Origin: Vagococcus lutrae
GTDB taxonomy: Bacteria > Bacillota > Bacilli > Lactobacillales > Vagococcaceae
DNA: 64,000 bases
NCBI RefSeq assembly: GCF_003987555.1
Contig: NZ_NGJW01000004.1
Coordinates: 62,001-126,000, forward strand
Direction of reading: 5' to 3'
The notes below the pieces were generated by a model, which worked only from the letters and a program-made list of their open reading frames with translations, had not been told where the DNA came from and did no database searches. The position numbers and the translations under genes are program-made. Below, in pieces: positions 54,586 through 63,236 of the stretch; position 1 is the stretch's first letter; each line of letters starts with the position of its first letter.

Positions 54586-55020
54586 TTATTTTGAAGTTTC
54601 TATTTCTTTGATTTCAAATTCAATATTTGCAATTAAATTTTGAATTGTCTTTTTCAACTGTCTCAGTTTTTCTAGTGTTTGCTTTATCTCACCTTGCACT
54701 CTAATATCCGTAAAAACATTATCTAACCATAAGTCCAAAACTGTATCAGAAAATGTTTGACTTATGCGATTTGGTAACAGCATGTTAATATCTTCTAGCT
54801 CTTTATTCAGATGTTTCATTGACTTATTAAGTTTTAAAATATCTTCATTTGCCTCTTTAATTTTTCTTCTCTTTACCCAACTTGTTATAAATTCCCCTCC
54901 TAACATATCCCATACTCCCCAAGATTGAGCATTCTCTAGAGTATTTATAGCATTATCAATCGTTGTTATTGTTTTTTTGGCAGCCTCATGTGCTTCTTTA
55001 AGTTCTTTCAACCGATTCAT
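54586..55020 (-). CDS. Coiled-coil hypothetical protein, 144 aa
   Basis: Mostly helical, with heptad-like N-terminal (LKELKEAHEAAKKTITTIDN) and C-terminal segments (LEKLRQLKKTIQNLIANIEF) around the segment WGVWDMLGGEFITSW. No signal or classical membrane helix. I do not recognise the family. ATG 55020 has AAAGGAG 8 bases upstream; ATG 55065 lacks one. It stands between convergent and unrelated genes. Confidence 0.6.
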   Translation of the reverse strand: MNRLKELKEAHEAAKKTITTIDNAINTLENAQSWGVWDMLGGEFITSWVKRRKIKEANEDILKLNKSMKHLNKELEDINMLLPNRISQTFSDTVLDLWLDNVFTDIRVQGEIKQTLEKLRQLKKTIQNLIANIEFEIKEIETSK

Positions 55021-55136
55021 CTCATTATCTCCTTTAATAACTATTGTAGATACCTTTTTTAGCATCTCTTATAAACTTTTACTTGTTTAATATATTCTAT
55101 ACTATTTATTTTAAACTACTTTCTATTTATAGGTAA

Positions 55137-55167
55137 CAAAAAAACACCGAGATAAACTCGGTGTTTT
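55137..55167. terminator. Terminator of the 55-64 kb catabolic operon
   Basis: AAAACACCGAG pairs with CTCGGTGTTTT across AUAAA, with a T run on the minus strand. It lies 50 bases after the M20 gene. Confidence 0.85.
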
Positions 55168-55216
55168 CAACACTACAACGCTATTCTACAGCAAAATATC
55201 TCTTTGATTAACGTTT

Positions 55217-56395
55217 TTATATTGTATCAGATAACAAACTAGATAAAGCTATCAGCATTGTTTTAGCAGCAATTAGCATGCTTTCTTCCTCAATATCAAA
55301 TTTAGGATGATGATGTGGATAGGCTATCCCACTTTTAGGTTTTGCCCCCACAAAAAGGTACGTGCTTGGTCGTTCCTGCGCATAATAAGCAAAATCTTCA
55401 GAAGCTGTATTTGCTTTTACTTCATGGACAGTAGCCACCTTATTACTCGAAAGTTCTTTTATTACTTTCTCAGTAGTCGCTTGGTCATTCACTAAAACAG
55501 GATAATCAGGAAGGTAGTTGACATCAATCTCTAATGAATAAGTTTCAGCAATTCCCCTAGCAAGTTTTAACACATGACTTTGAACGGTTTGACACATCTC
55601 TGGATTTAAATAGCGTACTTCGCCCTTCAATTCTACCTTATCTTGAATGATATTAGGGATACCGGTACCGTCAAAATGACCAATAGTTAAAACAACTAAA
55701 TCACTAGGATCAACCATGCGGCTTGTTAAAGTCTGCAAGGCAAGGACCAGGTGACTAGCCCCCACAATAGCATCGTGAGCTAGATGAGGACTCGACCCAT
55801 GCCCTGATTTACCCTTTACAGTCAGTGTAAACGTGCTACGACCTGTCATTGTCGGACCATAAGTGTAGTGAATCTCTCCCAATTCGATTGTACTCCATAA
55901 ATGCAAGCCTAAAACATGATCGACATGAGACAAACAGCCCTCTTTTATCATGGTTGAAGCACCACCAGGCGGTATTTCTTCCGCTGGTTGATGCAATATC
56001 ACGACTTTTCCTATCAATTCATCTTTATTTTCAGCCAATACGGAAGCTAATACTAGCATATAAGCCGTATGAGCATCATGTCCACAAGCATGCATCACAC
56101 TTGGGTAAGCAGAAGTAAAAGGTAAGTTTGTTTCTTCATTTATAGGAAGTGCATCAAAATCAGCTCGCAAGGCAATCGTTTTACCTGGTTTGCCAGAATC
56201 AATCGTAATTTTTATACCGTAATTCCCTTTGAATTTCTCTCTTTCAACTGGTAACGATTCATAATAATCCCAGATAAAGTTAGCCGTATTCTGTTCATAA
56301 AAGGACAGCTCTGGATATTGGTGCAAATGACGACGGATATTTTGCATTTCAGAATACTTATGGCATAATTGTGCAGATAATTTCTCAATATTCAT
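55217..56395 (-). CDS. M20-family amidohydrolase (N-acyl amino acid/aminosugar deacylase type)
   Basis: Metallo-amidohydrolase of 392 residues. Metal and catalytic motifs are MHACGHDAHTA (about 104-114), LHQPAEEIPPGG (about 135-146) and the C-terminal HHHPKFDIEE. The insertion domain GRSTFTLTVKGKSGHGSSPH is present. The family includes hippurate and N-acetyl-amino acid hydrolases. As the last gene of an operon with sugar enzymes, it may cleave an N-acyl group from the operon's substrate. It overlaps the preceding gene by 11 bases. Confidence 0.88.
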   Translation of the reverse strand: MNIEKLSAQLCHKYSEMQNIRRHLHQYPELSFYEQNTANFIWDYYESLPVEREKFKGNYGIKITIDSGKPGKTIALRADFDALPINEETNLPFTSAYPSVMHACGHDAHTAYMLVLASVLAENKDELIGKVVILHQPAEEIPPGGASTMIKEGCLSHVDHVLGLHLWSTIELGEIHYTYGPTMTGRSTFTLTVKGKSGHGSSPHLAHDAIVGASHLVLALQTLTSRMVDPSDLVVLTIGHFDGTGIPNIIQDKVELKGEVRYLNPEMCQTVQSHVLKLARGIAETYSLEIDVNYLPDYPVLVNDQATTEKVIKELSSNKVATVHEVKANTASEDFAYYAQERPSTYLFVGAKPKSGIAYPHHHPKFDIEEESMLIAAKTMLIALSSLLSDTI

Positions 56396-57284
56396 GCGTC
56401 TTCACTTCTTTCATTGCTGTTTCAAAATATTTATTGAATTTATCCGTTAAAGCGATGACTTCTCGCGTTCGTTCATAGTCAGTAGTACTATTTGATAAAT
56501 CGAATTCCGCTAACACATTTTTTAATAGGTAATAATATAATGGCTTGTCTTCCGGCAGTGGATGAAATGATACTGTTTCATCTGACGTATGAATTTCGAC
56601 GCTAAAATCACAGTATTGATTGATAGGCATCTCTAATTGAAATGAATATACTTGAGATGTTCCATCTATTTTAACCCTATCATTATCAATTTCGAAAGAT
56701 AGGATTGTTTTTTCACCATTAAAGATTTCACAAAGTATCTCAACAGCGTGAATACCATACCAATAAAAAGAAGGAATGTTCTTTTCTAAAAGAAGTGGTG
56801 CCTTTATGACAACATGCGCTTTTTCTTTTGTTAAAAGGTAATGACGACATCTTTTAACAAAAGGGACATACCTTAAGCTAGATGATGAATTAAGTGTGAT
56901 TTGCTTTTGACTTGCAAGTTGATAAAAAGAATCAATTTCTGATTTCTTATAGGACAGTGGCTTATCGACAAAAATAGGCTTGCCATAGACGACTAATTTA
57001 TTAAACCATTCAAGATGATCATCTGCATTAACGTTTACTATCATAAATGCATCCACATCTTCTAATGGAACGTCTGTAATTTGGTTGTAAATAGGAAGAT
57101 GACACTCCTCTTCAAACTTCTGAATAATATCAGATTCGCGATTGATACTGATTGGAATTTGCGAACTGGCATACCTTACTACTCCGACTACGCTCCAATC
57201 GAGCTCTTTTGATGTATTTAATAATCGTGTAAAAGCTAAAGCGTGAGAAGAATCCGTTCCGATTAAAATGATATTTTTCATCAT
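56385..57284 (-). CDS. Gfo/Idh/MocA-family oxidoreductase
   Basis: NAD(P)-dependent sugar dehydrogenase of 299 residues. A Rossmann domain at the N terminus (NIILIGTDSSHALAFTRLL) is followed by the VDKPLSY variant of the EKP motif (about 93-99) and the second domain (SFYWYGIHAVEIL). The first motif lacks the usual GxGxxA spacing, an odd point. Its ATG overlaps the ROK stop by 4 bases. Substrate unknown; probably an oxidation step on a sugar or cyclitol. Confidence 0.82.
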   Translation of the reverse strand: MMKNIILIGTDSSHALAFTRLLNTSKELDWSVVGVVRYASSQIPISINRESDIIQKFEEECHLPIYNQITDVPLEDVDAFMIVNVNADDHLEWFNKLVVYGKPIFVDKPLSYKKSEIDSFYQLASQKQITLNSSSSLRYVPFVKRCRHYLLTKEKAHVVIKAPLLLEKNIPSFYWYGIHAVEILCEIFNGEKTILSFEIDNDRVKIDGTSQVYSFQLEMPINQYCDFSVEIHTSDETVSFHPLPEDKPLYYYLLKNVLAEFDLSNSTTDYERTREVIALTDKFNKYFETAMKEVKTHEY

Positions 57285-58165
57285 TTAACCCCTAATCTAT
57301 CTTTTGCTAGAAAGGCAGCGCCGATTGCACCTGCAAGCTCTCCAGTTTCGGCAATTTTTATCACCGTTTTTAAATTCGAATTTTCTTTAATATAACTTTC
57401 TAATAAAGGCAACCATAAATGGCTTGTAGTGGTCACGCCACCTCCAAGAACAATCACTTGTGGATCGACCGTGTTTTGGATTGAAATAATACCCACACCT
57501 AAATCATGGATAAAATCTGAAACTATTTTACGTCTTTCAGCTGTCAGCGTTTTAAATATATCTTCTGGCCAGTTCGTAGCGTGCTGACTCAAAGGAACCT
57601 CATGATGATAGCGATTGTTTAAGACACTACCAGATACATACTGCTCCCAACAGCCTTTTTTTCCGCAATTACATGACTTACCGTCTGGATATAAAATCAT
57701 ATGTCCATATTCACCCGAAGAAAATTGGCTCCCTGTCATGATTCGATCGCGATAAATAATCGCTCCGCCTAATCCTGTACCAATCGTCAAACACACCATA
57801 TTTTGAATAGGGTCTTTCAATAGTTTATATTCACTGTACGCGGTACAATTTACATCATTTTCTACGTAACAGGGTATCGAAAACTCTTTTTCTACTCTTT
57901 CCTTAATTTTCGTTCCTGTCCATCCTGGTAAATTATCCGTCGCATAAAAAACTTCGCCCGTTTCCGGATTGATACGACCAGCACTTCCGATTCCGATACG
58001 ATTTATAGGATACTCTTTTTGTAACTGTTGAATATTTTTAATCATATCAGCCATCATTCTTGTATGTTCAGTTTTTACCTTATTTTGATAAACTATATTA
58101 TTTTCAGTATCAAGAATAATATAGATGGTCTTCGTTCCCCCTAAATCAATCCCCAGTGTATTCAT
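57281..58165 (-). CDS. ROK-family sugar kinase
   Basis: Kinase of 294 residues with the ATP motif DLGGTKTIYIILD at the N terminus, ENDVNCTAYSE, the sugar/ATP region IGTGLGGAIIY and the ROK zinc motif CNCGKKGCWEQYVSG. No DNA-binding domain, so it is an enzyme, not a repressor. It would phosphorylate glucose, mannose or an N-acyl hexosamine; context favours a dedicated substrate of this operon. Confidence 0.9.
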   Translation of the reverse strand: MNTLGIDLGGTKTIYIILDTENNIVYQNKVKTEHTRMMADMIKNIQQLQKEYPINRIGIGSAGRINPETGEVFYATDNLPGWTGTKIKERVEKEFSIPCYVENDVNCTAYSEYKLLKDPIQNMVCLTIGTGLGGAIIYRDRIMTGSQFSSGEYGHMILYPDGKSCNCGKKGCWEQYVSGSVLNNRYHHEVPLSQHATNWPEDIFKTLTAERRKIVSDFIHDLGVGIISIQNTVDPQVIVLGGGVTTTSHLWLPLLESYIKENSNLKTVIKIAETGELAGAIGAAFLAKDRLGVK

Positions 58166-58182
58166 ATTGTCCTCCTATCTCG

Positions 58183-59148
58183 TTACTTATTAGAAAAAAA
58201 TTGTAATATTTTGTCTCGCATCATAGGTAATGGTTCATGACGAAAAGTCGGATAAAAAACAATCTCTTTAGAGGCGTTTAATTGATTATACGCCGCTAGT
58301 TGACCTTGAGGCAAGCACGCTTCATCTTCCAGTGCACATCCCCAAAGTACGTCTGCTTTAACCCAAGACATAAAGTTTTTAATATCGATATATGCTAACT
58401 GTTCAAAAAGCCACTCAGATGTTTCTTCTTGAGGATCAAACTGTCTAAAGTAATAGGAAATCTCTTCTATAGTACTGTTTTTCACTTTTAAGTCCCATGT
58501 CAAATCTAAATCAATGAGAAAAGGGTAGACGACCCCTGCTTTTTTTATTTTAGGATGAAGAGCAGCACATGCTAAGGCAATACCACCACCCTGTGAAGCC
58601 CCTGTTACCATGATTTGTTCACTATCAATTTCTGGCTCTTCAGAAAAAATATCGACCGCTCTTACAGCATCTAAATACACATCTTTAAATAATAAATTTT
58701 TTGCCCCTTCATTTATTCCTCTCAATTTATGTCCACTAAGTGTTGAGCCACTTGTGATTCGCCTATCTTCCGACCAACCACCTTGGGCACGTGTATCCAT
58801 TGCAAAAACTGCATAGCCCATTGAAACAATATCTAGTTTTTCAGACCAATCACCTGAGCCACCCTTATAGCCATGAAATTGCACAACCAATGGACAAGGA
58901 TTTTCTGCCGTCGCCTGGTCTGGAATAAGATATTTACCTGCTATCCAACTATTTTGTGTACTTAAATAACTAACATCAAAGCACTTACTTCCGGGAAATT
59001 GAAATTCACTCGGCGTTTTATTTATCTTGATAGGGATACTTCTTAAATGCTGTAACTCTTGTTCCCAAAACTCATCAAAGTCTTCTGGCTTTTTAGATTT
59101 ACCGCTATAATTATCAGCTATATACTTTTTAGCTTCTTTAAGTTGCAT
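58183..59148 (-). CDS. CE7-family acetyl esterase (acetyl xylan esterase/cephalosporin deacetylase type)
   Basis: Intracellular esterase of 321 residues. CE7 hallmarks are RGQ replaced here by DTRAQGGWSED, the nucleophile GASQGGGIAL (Ser about 189) and a terminal His in FRHEPLP. It removes O-acetyl groups from sugars or oligosaccharides. No signal peptide, so the acetylated sugar must be imported first. Confidence 0.9.
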   Translation of the reverse strand: MQLKEAKKYIADNYSGKSKKPEDFDEFWEQELQHLRSIPIKINKTPSEFQFPGSKCFDVSYLSTQNSWIAGKYLIPDQATAENPCPLVVQFHGYKGGSGDWSEKLDIVSMGYAVFAMDTRAQGGWSEDRRITSGSTLSGHKLRGINEGAKNLLFKDVYLDAVRAVDIFSEEPEIDSEQIMVTGASQGGGIALACAALHPKIKKAGVVYPFLIDLDLTWDLKVKNSTIEEISYYFRQFDPQEETSEWLFEQLAYIDIKNFMSWVKADVLWGCALEDEACLPQGQLAAYNQLNASKEIVFYPTFRHEPLPMMRDKILQFFSNK

Positions 59149-59158
59149 CTGTCTCCTC

Positions 59159-60088
59159 CTAGATATATTTTAAACTATAAGAATGAGGTAACTTATCACC
59201 GTGTTCAGATAAAAAGCCGTTTTTTAATTCAATAATAGAACCGGCATTTTCTTCTGACTCGTTGGGAATGTTCTTGAGATAATCGTTTAAAAACTTCTCT
59301 TGTTTTTCCTGTACGTGTAAGTCAACCTCCTCTACGTTTTCTTTTGTAAATAAGTGGTCTAATACAGTGCTAATAAAGAGTTCATCAGGTGTATACATAT
59401 AAATCCTCGCACGTTTTTTTCCGTTTAATTCGACAAGATAAACAATCATATAGCCTTGTTTTCCAGAAGTATCTTTCAGTAAGTATATCTTCTGTTTCGC
59501 ATTCATGACATTTGCTAATCCTTGTGCTTTTATAAGTTTTGGCAATTCATGAATATCATAAGGATATCCAGAATCTACCTGATTAATAGCTTTATACAAC
59601 AAATAAGTATCATTCGTCGTACCTTCATATTCTTTCATCACAACATCATCTTTCAACTTGGGTTGTGAATAGGTAGCTGATGTCAAAAGGTATTTTTTAA
59701 AATGACCGTAAAACTGTGCGTGATTTCGCAAATACAGTTTCCCAGAACCTGATATTAAGACAAAAGAGGCTCCCGCCTCTTTTTGTTCAGTTAAAATAGC
59801 TTTTAGTACGTGATCGGCAATACGTTGCCCCCTATATGCTGGTGATGTACAAACTGAACCAATCGAAACACCTAGATAAGATGTTTGATTATCTTGATAG
59901 ACAATTGGTACAACACCGATAAAGGAAACAACTTTTTCATCGATTATAGCTACTTTTGAATATTGATTATCTATATCAAACAGATAAGGGAATGAATCAC
60001 GCATTTGACGGCCACCGTGATCAAACGAGCTCATAACCAATTGATGTATAGCATCCCACTCATGTGGATATGGTGAACGTATCTCCAT
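59159..60088 (-). CDS. GNAT-family acetyltransferase
   Basis: Protein of 309 residues with an N-terminal GNAT domain (LGVSIGSVCTSPAYRGQRIADHV carries the acetyl-CoA loop) and a C-terminal region resembling a second, degenerate GNAT-like fold. It lies 2 bases after the aldolase gene's end and before the esterase. In this setting it could acetylate an amino-sugar intermediate; the acceptor is unknown. Confidence 0.82.
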   Translation of the reverse strand: MEIRSPYPHEWDAIHQLVMSSFDHGGRQMRDSFPYLFDIDNQYSKVAIIDEKVVSFIGVVPIVYQDNQTSYLGVSIGSVCTSPAYRGQRIADHVLKAILTEQKEAGASFVLISGSGKLYLRNHAQFYGHFKKYLLTSATYSQPKLKDDVVMKEYEGTTNDTYLLYKAINQVDSGYPYDIHELPKLIKAQGLANVMNAKQKIYLLKDTSGKQGYMIVYLVELNGKKRARIYMYTPDELFISTVLDHLFTKENVEEVDLHVQEKQEKFLNDYLKNIPNESEENAGSIIELKNGFLSEHGDKLPHSYSLKYI

Positions 60089-60090
60089 TT

Positions 60091-61170
60091 CTATTTATCT
60101 CCTTTGGCTTTATCATACCATTCGTTTAAATGTGTCTGTACAAACTGATCGTCATTTAAATGTGGATAGTCTTGATAAATGCGTGCAATTTCATCTGTCT
60201 GTCCAGCACCCATTTTTTCATCCGGATTTAAACATGTATAGCTTGGCAGCAATCCTTGTTTCGCTAAAACATAATTAATGCCTGGAATGCAGCCTTCAAA
60301 ATCATTATGAATATCAAAAAATGCAGCATTTGCATCCGTAATTTTGATTCCTTCTGTTAATAATGCGGCATAACCATCACCCGTCTGTTTCGCACGTTTA
60401 ATTCGTTCAAATAACTCTACTGCTTTTCGTGTCCAAACTGCCCAATGTCCTAACAGACCTCCAACCACTTCTTTACGTCGGTATTCTCCTCCGACATTTG
60501 TTTCATAAACTGTTAATAAATCTGGCACGATGTTATCATCATTTCCAGTGTAGACAGCTATTTCTTGATAACGACTTGACTCACAGACAGCTCGTAAAAC
60601 ATCAAGTGTTTGATAGCGATTGAACGGTGCCGTTTTAACTGCTACGACGTTGTCAATCTCCATAAATCTTTTCCAAAAATCATAAGAAAAGACGCGACCG
60701 CCTACGGAAGGTTGTAAGTAAAAACCAAAGACTGGCATCACTTTTGCCACTTCTTTAGTTCTTTCTAAAAGCATCTCTTCTGTATAATCATCTAACTGTC
60801 CCATGCTTAACAAAGCGATATGATACCCATATTTTAATGCTAACTCAGCTTCTTCAAGTGCTTGTTTCGTTGGCCCACAAACACCTGCTATCTTCAAGAA
60901 TGGTCGTGATAAGTTTGCTTTATCAATTTCTTCACTCGCTATTTTTAAAACGGTTTCAAATAAATTATGTTCTTTATCTCGAATTTCAAATTGTGTTGTA
61001 TGTACGCCTACCGCTAATCCCCCAACCCCAGCATCGATATAATAATGTGTCAATGCTCGTTGACTCACTTCATCAAACTTTCGCTGGCTATCTAGTGCCA
61101 ACGGATAGGCTGGTATCACAGTTCCCTCAAAAAGATGTTGGTTTAATTCTTTTGATAAATATTGTGTCAT
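60091..61170 (-). CDS. DapA/NAL-superfamily aldolase, long form
   Basis: Class I aldolase-type barrel of 359 residues, about 60 longer than dihydrodipicolinate synthase. VGVHTTQFEIRD occupies the GTTGE position, Tyr near 151 (FGFYLQPSVGG) and the Schiff-base Lys near 179 (VVAVKTAPF) are kept. The extra length is mostly C-terminal (GINYVLAKQGLLPSYTCLN...). It overlaps the epimerase stop by one base. Being in a sugar operon, it likely cleaves a keto-acid or related intermediate instead of making dihydrodipicolinate. Confidence 0.82.
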   Translation of the reverse strand: MTQYLSKELNQHLFEGTVIPAYPLALDSQRKFDEVSQRALTHYYIDAGVGGLAVGVHTTQFEIRDKEHNLFETVLKIASEEIDKANLSRPFLKIAGVCGPTKQALEEAELALKYGYHIALLSMGQLDDYTEEMLLERTKEVAKVMPVFGFYLQPSVGGRVFSYDFWKRFMEIDNVVAVKTAPFNRYQTLDVLRAVCESSRYQEIAVYTGNDDNIVPDLLTVYETNVGGEYRRKEVVGGLLGHWAVWTRKAVELFERIKRAKQTGDGYAALLTEGIKITDANAAFFDIHNDFEGCIPGINYVLAKQGLLPSYTCLNPDEKMGAGQTDEIARIYQDYPHLNDDQFVQTHLNEWYDKAKGDK

Positions 61171-62192
61171 TAGTACTTACCTTCTCTTTCTTGAAAATGT
61201 GTTGGTTTATCTAATGTACTACCATCATTTAGAACCCATGTTGCTGTCATTTCAATCATTTCTCTAATAGTTGTTTCCGGGTAACCAAATGTTTCGTGAC
61301 ATTTTGATGCATTGCTGAGTAGTGCTGTTGGTTGTTCTTCCCCAATAAACGTGACTTCTTTGTTTAATTTTTCTGCTAAGCGTTCGGATAACCAACGGAC
61401 GGATAAAGTTTCCGGTCCGGTGACATTCATAATGTTAGCTGGAGAGGTAGTTTCAAATAAACATTTAATAGCGATTTCACAAGCATCTTTTTGCCAAATC
61501 ACATTCACATGCCCCATAGTGACATCAATCGGTTCCCCATTCATAATCGTTTGCGCAAGTTCAAGTAAAACTCCGTAGTGTAAATCGATAGCATAATTTA
61601 ATCGATAGATTAAAACCTTTGTACCGTTTTCTTTTGAAAAATGTTCAAAAATTCTTTCACGGCCCAAGCAAGATTGTGCATACTCACCTAGTGGATTCGG
61701 ACTGATTTCTTCTGAAGGTGCTCCTTCTGTCGTTGGAACTAAAGGATACACACATCCTGTAGAAAATGCGACAATATCGGAATCAGTAAAATATTCGCAA
61801 ACTTTTCCTGGCAAGTAAGCATTAATAGCCCACGTATAAGGTTCATTTCCTGTTGCACCAAACTTATATCCGACCATGTAAATGACGTGACGAACTTTCG
61901 GTAATTTTTGTAAGTCTTCATCATTTAAAAAGTCAGCTTTGATAGTTTCAATACCATGATTTTCTAAAACTTCGCGCGATTTTTCATCCGAAAACCGTGC
62001 AACTCCATAGACTTTATGGGTCAATCCTGCTTGATTTATCGCATTCTTTAATAAGCGAGCTAAGGTAACACCCATCTTGCCACTCACACCTAAAATAAGG
62101 ATATCATCCGTTAAATCTTTAACAGATTCAACTAATGAAGCACTGGGTGTAATCATTTGTTCTTCTAATTTATCAATCAATGACTGTTTCAT
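61170..62192 (-). CDS. NAD-dependent epimerase/dehydratase-family protein
   Basis: Extended SDR of 340 residues. The cofactor motif is ILGVSGKMGVTLARLL (about 33-48). VIYMVGYKFG and AFSTGCVYPLVPTTEG precede the catalytic-lysine region, where the usual YxxxK reads YAQSCLGRE, so the Lys is apparently replaced. That is an unusual active site for the family. NVTGPETLSVRWLSE matches the substrate domain. It may be a sugar epimerase or dehydrogenase with altered chemistry. Confidence 0.8.
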   Translation of the reverse strand: MKQSLIDKLEEQMITPSASLVESVKDLTDDILILGVSGKMGVTLARLLKNAINQAGLTHKVYGVARFSDEKSREVLENHGIETIKADFLNDEDLQKLPKVRHVIYMVGYKFGATGNEPYTWAINAYLPGKVCEYFTDSDIVAFSTGCVYPLVPTTEGAPSEEISPNPLGEYAQSCLGRERIFEHFSKENGTKVLIYRLNYAIDLHYGVLLELAQTIMNGEPIDVTMGHVNVIWQKDACEIAIKCLFETTSPANIMNVTGPETLSVRWLSERLAEKLNKEVTFIGEEQPTALLSNASKCHETFGYPETTIREMIEMTATWVLNDGSTLDKPTHFQEREGKY

Positions 62193-62204
62193 CTCGACAC
62201 CTTC

Positions 62205-63206
62205 CTATGATTCATATTTTAATACACGTGTTAAATGAGAGGCTCCTGGTTGATCTAATTCCTCATATGCAAGTTGATGATTTTCGAAAGGTATTACCTC
62301 AGCAAAGTACGGCGTGATAACGATTCGTTTTTCTTGTAATAACCTAACAAACTCCGCAACATTTCGTCCTTCCGTCCATCTGACATATTGATAAGGATAA
62401 TCAATAGCCTGTTTTTCATAGACTGGATCGTAACGACCAGGACCACCAGCACGTGATATTTTTATATCAATTTCTTTTGAAAACATTTTAGCGCGGTCAT
62501 ATATTGGTTCTATATCTCCGACTATAATACTCTGTCCTTTTTTTCGTAGCCAATCTAAGCTCTGGTTGGTTAATTCTCCACCTCTGCCGGCACATAAAAA
62601 GACAGCGTCTGCTCCTTGTCCGTGAGATAGTTCATCTAATCTTTTCTCTAAATCATCATGATTGACGAACGTTTCGATACCTGTTAATTCTTCCAACAAC
62701 GTAGCGCGTGGCTGACTACGGTTCAACGCTAACACTTTATACCCTGCATTTTTTCCAATTTGACTGATTAATTGTCCATAAATACCTAACCCAACTACCA
62801 CAATAATTTCACCAAACTGTAAGCGAGCTTGTCTAAGTGCATGAATCGCGATTGATCCTATCCCGGATAGGGCTGCTTCCGACAGCGACACTTCAGTTGG
62901 GACTTTTGCGCATAGTGTTTTAGGAACAGCTAAATACTCACCGTGATAGACATAAGGCGCACCATAGCAGGCGACCCTATCTCCCACTTCAAATCCCGTA
63001 TCTTCTCCTCCAGTTTCAACGACAATACCTGACGCACTATATCCTAAAGGAAAGGAAACATCTTGAGCATTGCGACTCATCGATAATTCCGTTCCAGGAC
63101 TGATAGCTGAATAAGCTGTTTTTATCAGCAGATAATTGGTCGGTAATTCTGGTTTTTCTTTTTCAAAAAGTTTAATCTCTGCATTTTCTGCTCCGATATA
63201 TTTCAT
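62205..63206 (-). CDS. MDR-family alcohol dehydrogenase
   Basis: Medium-chain dehydrogenase of 333 residues: an N-terminal GroES-like domain (TAYSAISPGTELSMSRNAQ, GYSASGIVVETGG, GDRVACYG) and a Rossmann domain (IIVVVGLGIYGQLISQIGK). The catalytic-zinc ligands typical of sorbitol or alcohol dehydrogenases (GHE, C in the first motif) are not evident, and the structural-zinc cysteine lobe is missing. It resembles the short 'zinc-binding alcohol dehydrogenase' type in inositol/sugar operons. Second gene after the kinase. Confidence 0.82.
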   Translation of the reverse strand: MKYIGAENAEIKLFEKEKPELPTNYLLIKTAYSAISPGTELSMSRNAQDVSFPLGYSASGIVVETGGEDTGFEVGDRVACYGAPYVYHGEYLAVPKTLCAKVPTEVSLSEAALSGIGSIAIHALRQARLQFGEIIVVVGLGIYGQLISQIGKNAGYKVLALNRSQPRATLLEELTGIETFVNHDDLEKRLDELSHGQGADAVFLCAGRGGELTNQSLDWLRKKGQSIIVGDIEPIYDRAKMFSKEIDIKISRAGGPGRYDPVYEKQAIDYPYQYVRWTEGRNVAEFVRLLQEKRIVITPYFAEVIPFENHQLAYEELDQPGASHLTRVLKYES

Positions 63207-63236
63207 GTTTTCACTCCTACTTAAATTTGAATTGTT

